Positions 60,178 through 64,000 of a stretch of DNA of 64,000 nt are shown here, piece by piece. The translations under genes were made by a program, and so were the position numbers. The first letter of the stretch is position 1. Every line of letters begins with the position of its first letter. The stretch is from Polycladomyces zharkentensis (GTDB lineage: Bacteria; Bacillota; Bacilli; Thermoactinomycetales; JIR-001). The stretch spans positions 62,001 to 126,000 of the forward strand of contig NZ_JAFHAP010000009.1 of NCBI RefSeq assembly GCF_016938855.1. Direction: 5' to 3'. The notes under the pieces are model-generated. The model ran no database searches, had not been told where the DNA came from, and saw nothing but the letters and a program-made list of their open reading frames with translations.

Positions 60178-61056
60178 ATGGAAGCTTGTTTGTTTGTGGG
60201 TCACGGCAGTCGGGACCCGGAAGGGAACGCCCAGTTGCTGGATTTTACGTCACGGATTGGACGGCATCTCTCTGTTCCGGTTGTGGAGACATGTTTTTTG
60301 GAGCTGGCCGAACCGGACATCCCCGCAGGCATCCGCCGATGTGTGGAAAAAGGGGCCAAACGGATTACAGTGCTCCCCATCATGCTCTTGTTTGCGGGGC
60401 ATGCCAAGGTACATATCCCCCTCGCGATCCGGGAAGCCGCCCGCCAATATCCCGATGTGACGTTCAGATACGGACGTCCGGTCGGGGTGGATCAATCGGT
60501 GGTGTCCATTTTGGAACGCCGAGTCCGATCCATCGCCGATCTGCCGGAAGACCGAAGCGAAAGCGATACGGCCGTACTGGTCGTGGGCCGGGGATCAAGT
60601 GATGCGGAGGCCAACAGCGATTTGTTCAAAATCTCGCGGTTGTTGTGGGAGCGTCTTCCGGTTCGATGGGTGGAAACGGCATTTGTCGGGGTTACGGAAC
60701 CCGGATGGGAAGAGGGAGTGGAGAGATGTGTTCGGCTGGGGGCTCAAAACATCATCATCCTGCCCTATCTGCTGTTTACCGGCGTGCTTATCAAACGGAT
60801 GGACAGCCGCTTGAGCGACCTTCGTGACCGGTTTGCAGGTGTTCAGCTGAGTATGACCGACTATCTCGGGCTGGATGACGGATTGGTCAGCGTGATGGTG
60901 AACCGGCTGTTGAAAGCCGCCGACGGGCGGGGATTGGATTGGGAGCGGTTGGCGTCGGTCGCCGAAGCCAACGGTCATCATTTTCATCACCACCATCACG
61001 ATCATCACCATCATCATGATGATCACCACCATGAGCAGGTTGACCAACCGTTGTAA
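60178..61056 (+). CDS. cbiX: sirohydrochlorin cobaltochelatase CbiX (long form)
   Basis: This 292-residue enzyme inserts cobalt into sirohydrochlorin, the committed step of the early-cobalt pathway. Two homologous chelatase halves are visible: CLFVGHGSRDPEGN with the metal-binding His at the start, and VLVVGRGSSDAEAN in the middle, where the His is replaced. Met/His-containing IMLLFAGHAKVHIP supplies the second ligand. The C-terminus is extremely His-rich (HHFHHHHHDHHHHHDDHHHE), probably a cobalt store or delivery tail, as in B. megaterium CbiX. No Fe-S motif is seen after it. Confidence 0.94.
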   Translation: MEACLFVGHGSRDPEGNAQLLDFTSRIGRHLSVPVVETCFLELAEPDIPAGIRRCVEKGAKRITVLPIMLLFAGHAKVHIPLAIREAARQYPDVTFRYGRPVGVDQSVVSILERRVRSIADLPEDRSESDTAVLVVGRGSSDAEANSDLFKISRLLWERLPVRWVETAFVGVTEPGWEEGVERCVRLGAQNIIILPYLLFTGVLIKRMDSRLSDLRDRFAGVQLSMTDYLGLDDGLVSVMVNRLLKAADGRGLDWERLASVAEANGHHFHHHHHDHHHHHDDHHHEQVDQPL

Positions 61057-61278
61057 GTCCATTTGCTTTAACGGATCTTTGAGTGCAGGCTTTGCAGAAG
61101 AGAGCGAAAACGGCGCACCTGAAAACGCGATGGGTTCATTCACTCTGTCAGCAGTCCTCGAAAAAATCGGAAATGACTTACCCCGAAGCAACCGGACAAA
61201 AGCAAGGAGTTCGCTATGATGCACGCTGAACCGCAGACGACGATTCATGGTACCACTCGCGAAACGGGAGGAGAGACA

Positions 61279-62103
61279 ATGATCCTGTTTTTGGCCGGAA
61301 CCAGTGATGCGCGGGAGTTGGCCGTTCGCATCCGACAGGCGGGACATCCGCTTTTGGCAACGGTGGTCACGGAGAACGCCGCCAAAAGTTTGCGGGATGC
61401 CGATTTGCATGTGCGGGTAGGGAGATTGACGGCGGAGGAGATGGCCGCACTGATCCGGGAAACGCGTGCGTACGGGGTTGTCGACGCCAGCCATCCCTTT
61501 GCGGAAGAAGCGTCCCGCAACGCGATGGAGGCGGCTCGGACCGCGGGTGTGCCCTATGTTCGCTATGAACGGCCGGCGTGGATATATGACCATCACCCGC
61601 GCCTGACGGTCGTCGATTCATATGAGGCGGCGGCGGAAGCGGCCGCCCGGTTGAAAGGAGTCGTCATGTTGACGACCGGAAGCAAGACACTGGACGTGTT
61701 TGCCAAACGGCTGCTGCATGAACCCGGTGTTCAGCTGGTAGCGCGGATGTTGCCGCGCAAGGAAAATATGGAGAAATGTGCAGCGCTCGGGATCGAGCAA
61801 AAACAGATCGTGGCCATGCAGGGGCCGTTCGGTCCCGAGTTGAACCGGGCGTTGTACCGCCATTTCGACGTTGATGTGGTTGTGACCAAGGAGAGCGGCA
61901 AAGCGGGGGCGGTGGACGAAAAGGTGACGACGGCGTTGGAGATGGGATTGCATGTGATTCTCATCTCCCGCCCCCGTCTGGATTACGGCACCGTTTATGC
62001 CGAACCGGACAAGATCATCCGGCACATACAGCAATGGAAGGGAGAGGACAACCGTGACACCACGGGAGTTTCAACCGGTCACCACACGTCCCGAGGAGAT
62101 TGA
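61279..62103 (+). CDS. cbiJ: cobalt-precorrin-6A reductase
   Basis: This 274-residue NAD(P)H-dependent reductase of the corrin ring (CbiJ/CobK) has LFLAGTSDARELAVRIRQAG at the start, VVDASHPFAEEASRNAMEAA, YVRYERPAW and TTGSKTLDVFA, which are family motifs. The ATG at 61279 follows GGGAGGAGAGACA. The 220 bp before it hold no clear gene. It overlaps cbiC by 50 bases. Confidence 0.94.
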   Translation: MILFLAGTSDARELAVRIRQAGHPLLATVVTENAAKSLRDADLHVRVGRLTAEEMAALIRETRAYGVVDASHPFAEEASRNAMEAARTAGVPYVRYERPAWIYDHHPRLTVVDSYEAAAEAAARLKGVVMLTTGSKTLDVFAKRLLHEPGVQLVARMLPRKENMEKCAALGIEQKQIVAMQGPFGPELNRALYRHFDVDVVVTKESGKAGAVDEKVTTALEMGLHVILISRPRLDYGTVYAEPDKIIRHIQQWKGEDNRDTTGVSTGHHTSRGD

Positions 62104-62701
62104 ACAGCTCAGTTTTCGCATCATCACCGAGGAGTTGGGCGAGCATTCATTTACGGACGAACAATATCCGGTCGTCCAGCGGGTGATTCACGCCTCGGCC
62201 GATTTTGAGTTGGGACGGAGCCTGCTGTTTCACCCCGATGCCGTCCGGGCCGGGATTGCGGCGATTCGGGCGGGCAAACCGGTGGTGGCGGACGTTCAGA
62301 TGGTGCAGGTGGGGATCAGTAAACCGCGGATTCAGCGGTTTGGCGGGGACGTACGGGTGTACATCTCCGATCCGGATGTGGCGGCGGAAGCGAAACGTTT
62401 GGGAACGACGCGGGCCATCGTGTCCATGCGCAAAGCCGTACGCGAAGCGGAAGGCGGCATTTTCGCGATCGGCAATGCTCCGACAGCCCTCTTGGAGCTG
62501 ATCCGGTTGGTTCGGACGGGGGAGGCAAATCCCGGCCTGATCGTCGGCGTTCCCGTCGGTTTCGTGTCAGCCGCTGAATCCAAAGAAGAGCTGGCCAAGC
62601 TGGACGTGCCGTTCATCACCAACCGGGGCAGAAAAGGAGGCAGTCCGACGGCCGTCGCGATTGTCAACGCGTTGTCGTTGATGGCGGAACAGGAGAAGTG
62701 A
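62054..62701 (+). CDS. cbiC: cobalt-precorrin-8 methylmutase
   Basis: This 215-residue isomerase moves a methyl group on the corrin ring to form cobyrinate. The family block VQRVIHASADFELGRSLLFH contains the catalytic histidine. GKPVVADVQMV and FITNRGRKGGSPTAVAIVNA are also typical. The GTG at 62054 follows GGGAGAGG, inside the end of cbiJ. Confidence 0.94.
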   Translation: MTPREFQPVTTRPEEIEQLSFRIITEELGEHSFTDEQYPVVQRVIHASADFELGRSLLFHPDAVRAGIAAIRAGKPVVADVQMVQVGISKPRIQRFGGDVRVYISDPDVAAEAKRLGTTRAIVSMRKAVREAEGGIFAIGNAPTALLELIRLVRTGEANPGLIVGVPVGFVSAAESKEELAKLDVPFITNRGRKGGSPTAVAIVNALSLMAEQEK

Positions 62702-62711
62702 GGGAGCGGTC

Positions 62712-63848
62712 ATGAAACAGGCGTCGGAAGCGACCGATCAGCGGGGAATGCGGCACGGATATACGACCGGATCGTGTGCGACGGCCGCGGCCAAAGCCGC
62801 ACTGACGGCGCTCATCACCGGACGGGTTCCCGACCGGGTGGAAATCATGCTGCCTATCGGACAATCGGCCGTTTTTACCGTGGAAAACGGGACGGTTACG
62901 GCGAAGGAAGCGCGATGCAGCGTGATCAAGGATGCGGGGGATGATCCCGACGCCACTCACGGTGCCGAAATCGTCGCCACCGTCTCATGGAGGGAGGAAC
63001 CCGGCGTGAACATTGACGGCGGTCCCGGAGTGGGTCGCGTCACCAAGCCGGGGTTGCCCGTCCCGGTGGGAGAGGCGGCGATCAATCCCGTGCCGCGAAA
63101 AATGCTGCGTCAAACGGTGGATGAAGTGTTGACCAGCTACGGGATTGAGCGGGGAATCCATGTGGTGATCTCGGTCCCGGGAGGTGAGGAGATCGCCAAA
63201 AAAACATTGAACGAGCGGCTTGGGATTGTCGGCGGTATCTCCATTCTGGGAACGCGCGGCATCGTGGTACCGTTTTCGACAGCGGCCTACCGAGCCAGTG
63301 TGGCCCAGGCGATCCGCGTGGCACTGGCGGGCGGATGCCGTCATCTCGTGTTGACGACGGGGGGAAGCAGTGAGAAATACGCCATGAAACTGTTTCCCGA
63401 TCTGCCGGAAGAGGCGTTCATCCAGATGGGCGATTTTGTCGGATTCGCTTTGCAGCAGGCCAAACGGGCGGGGGCGGAAAAAGCGACACTGGTGGGGATG
63501 ATGGGCAAATTCTCCAAAGTGGCCCAAGGGGTGATGATGGTTCATTCCAAAAGCGCCCCCGTCGATTTCGGCTTTTTGGCCGATGTGGCCCGGGAAGTGG
63601 GCGCCCCGCCCGAGTTGGTGGAGGCGGTCCGGCAGGCCAACACGGCGACGCATGCCGGGCAGTTGATGGAACAAGCGGGGTATCCGGCTTTTTTTGAACG
63701 GTTGAGCCAATTGGTCTGTCGCCGGGGATGGGAACACGCGGGCGGCGGCATCAATGTGGAAACGGTGCTGGTCACGATGAAAGGCGCATTGTTGGGGAGG
63801 TCGGTGTGGCATGATGCATCCCGTGAAAATCATCGGTGTGGGGGATGA
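62712..63848 (+). CDS. cbiD: cobalt-precorrin-5B C1-methyltransferase
   Basis: This 378-residue enzyme methylates C1 and helps remove the C-20 fragment in the anaerobic pathway. RHGYTTGSCATAAAKAALTA at the start is diagnostic. Further blocks are GPGVGRVTKPGLPVPVGEAA and GFALQQAKRAGAEKATLVGM. The ATG follows GAGGGAG. Its 3' end overlaps the cbiE start by 38 bases. Confidence 0.95.
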   Translation: MKQASEATDQRGMRHGYTTGSCATAAAKAALTALITGRVPDRVEIMLPIGQSAVFTVENGTVTAKEARCSVIKDAGDDPDATHGAEIVATVSWREEPGVNIDGGPGVGRVTKPGLPVPVGEAAINPVPRKMLRQTVDEVLTSYGIERGIHVVISVPGGEEIAKKTLNERLGIVGGISILGTRGIVVPFSTAAYRASVAQAIRVALAGGCRHLVLTTGGSSEKYAMKLFPDLPEEAFIQMGDFVGFALQQAKRAGAEKATLVGMMGKFSKVAQGVMMVHSKSAPVDFGFLADVAREVGAPPELVEAVRQANTATHAGQLMEQAGYPAFFERLSQLVCRRGWEHAGGGINVETVLVTMKGALLGRSVWHDASRENHRCGG

Positions 63849-64000
63849 TGGAGCCAATGGGTTGTTCCCTTTCTATCGCCAGTGGATCGAAGAGGCGGAC
63901 ACCCTGGTCGGGGGAGAGCGGCATTTGGCTTTTTTTCCCGATAGTTCCGCCGATCGGATTCCGATCAAAAACGGGATCGGTGTGGTGTTGGAACGGATCG
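63811..64000 (+). CDS. cbiE: cobalt-precorrin-7 C5-methyltransferase (partial)
   Basis: The first 63 codons are in the window: VKIIGVGDDGANGLFPFYRQ, then EADTLVGGERHLAFFP, the usual start of CbiE/CobL-type SAM methyltransferases. The ATG at 63811 (or 63814) follows GGGGAGG with slightly long spacing. The gene runs off the right edge, so a CbiT fusion cannot be excluded. Confidence 0.88.
   Translation, partial: MMHPVKIIGVGDDGANGLFPFYRQWIEEADTLVGGERHLAFFPDSSADRIPIKNGIGVVLERI

Noticed and set aside
60955-61040. His-rich end of CbiX as a cloning tag or artefact
   Set aside because: It is an irregular mix of His, Asp, Phe and Glu that continues into a normal C-terminus, and native CbiX proteins are known to have such tails.

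Overview
The window looks like chromosome of a spore-forming, probably thermophilic Bacillota close to the Thermoactinomycetaceae. Evidence: an EndoAI/EndoA pair and an rsbU-rsbV-rsbW-sigB operon very like those of Bacillus, a CmpA spore-cortex protein, a Bacillus megaterium-type early-cobalt (anaerobic) B12 pathway, strong AGGAGG-type ribosome sites with many GTG/TTG starts, and moderately high GC. The lineage is an inference; there is no rRNA here. Layout: 1-1130 holds the start of a PEP/pyruvate-binding phosphotransferase, a 236-bp mobile repeat and a TetR regulator with two operators. 1261-8470 is a polyol operon (ABC importer, two zinc dehydrogenases, xylulokinase) with a cre-like site. 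8498-12060 is a PRD regulator plus mannitol PTS EIICB, with no mtlD or EIIA gene beside it. 12439-15093 has an AbrB/PIN toxin-antitoxin pair with a broken toxin, and a secreted GH13 amylase with a perfect cre box. 15366-23275 is the alr, ndoAI-ndoA, sigma-B and tex region. 23439-29716 holds a small membrane protein and a cluster built around a 1549-residue double P-type ATPase with four small companion proteins.

29818-35280 has a TatD hydrolase, cmpA, a lipoprotein, a secreted trypsin-like protease, a glucoamylase-like pseudogene and two metabolic genes. 35384-44278 is mostly molybdenum cofactor synthesis: a MoeB-like protein and a MoaD-MoaE fusion on the minus strand; a MoeA fused to a binding-protein domain, MoaA, MoaC, MoaB and a small molybdopterin-binding protein on the plus strand. 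45149-46370 is a 12-tRNA array with two promoters. 46438-50093 is thiL followed by the t6A genes tsaE-tsaB-rimI-tsaD. 50215-54352 is a decay zone of mobile-element RNA remnants and broken genes (manganese catalase, GPH symporter, AraC regulator).

54641-64000 is a cobalamin-riboswitch-controlled operon. It begins with two membrane-anchored extracytoplasmic proteins, a CbtB-like cobalt protein, a HEAT-like protein and a LonB-like AAA ATPase that lacks its protease domain, then continues with cbiH60, cbiX with a His-rich tail, cbiJ, cbiC, cbiD and the start of cbiE.

The most interesting items are: the five-gene front block of the B12 operon, which may be an undescribed cobalt uptake or insertion module; the double P-type ATPase cluster; at least four solo copies or fragments of an OMEGA/HEARO-like guide-RNA element with no nuclease gene in the window; a pair of 235/236-bp mobile repeats; and a set of one-base insertions in short homopolymer runs that break otherwise intact genes, so either recent decay or sequence error.
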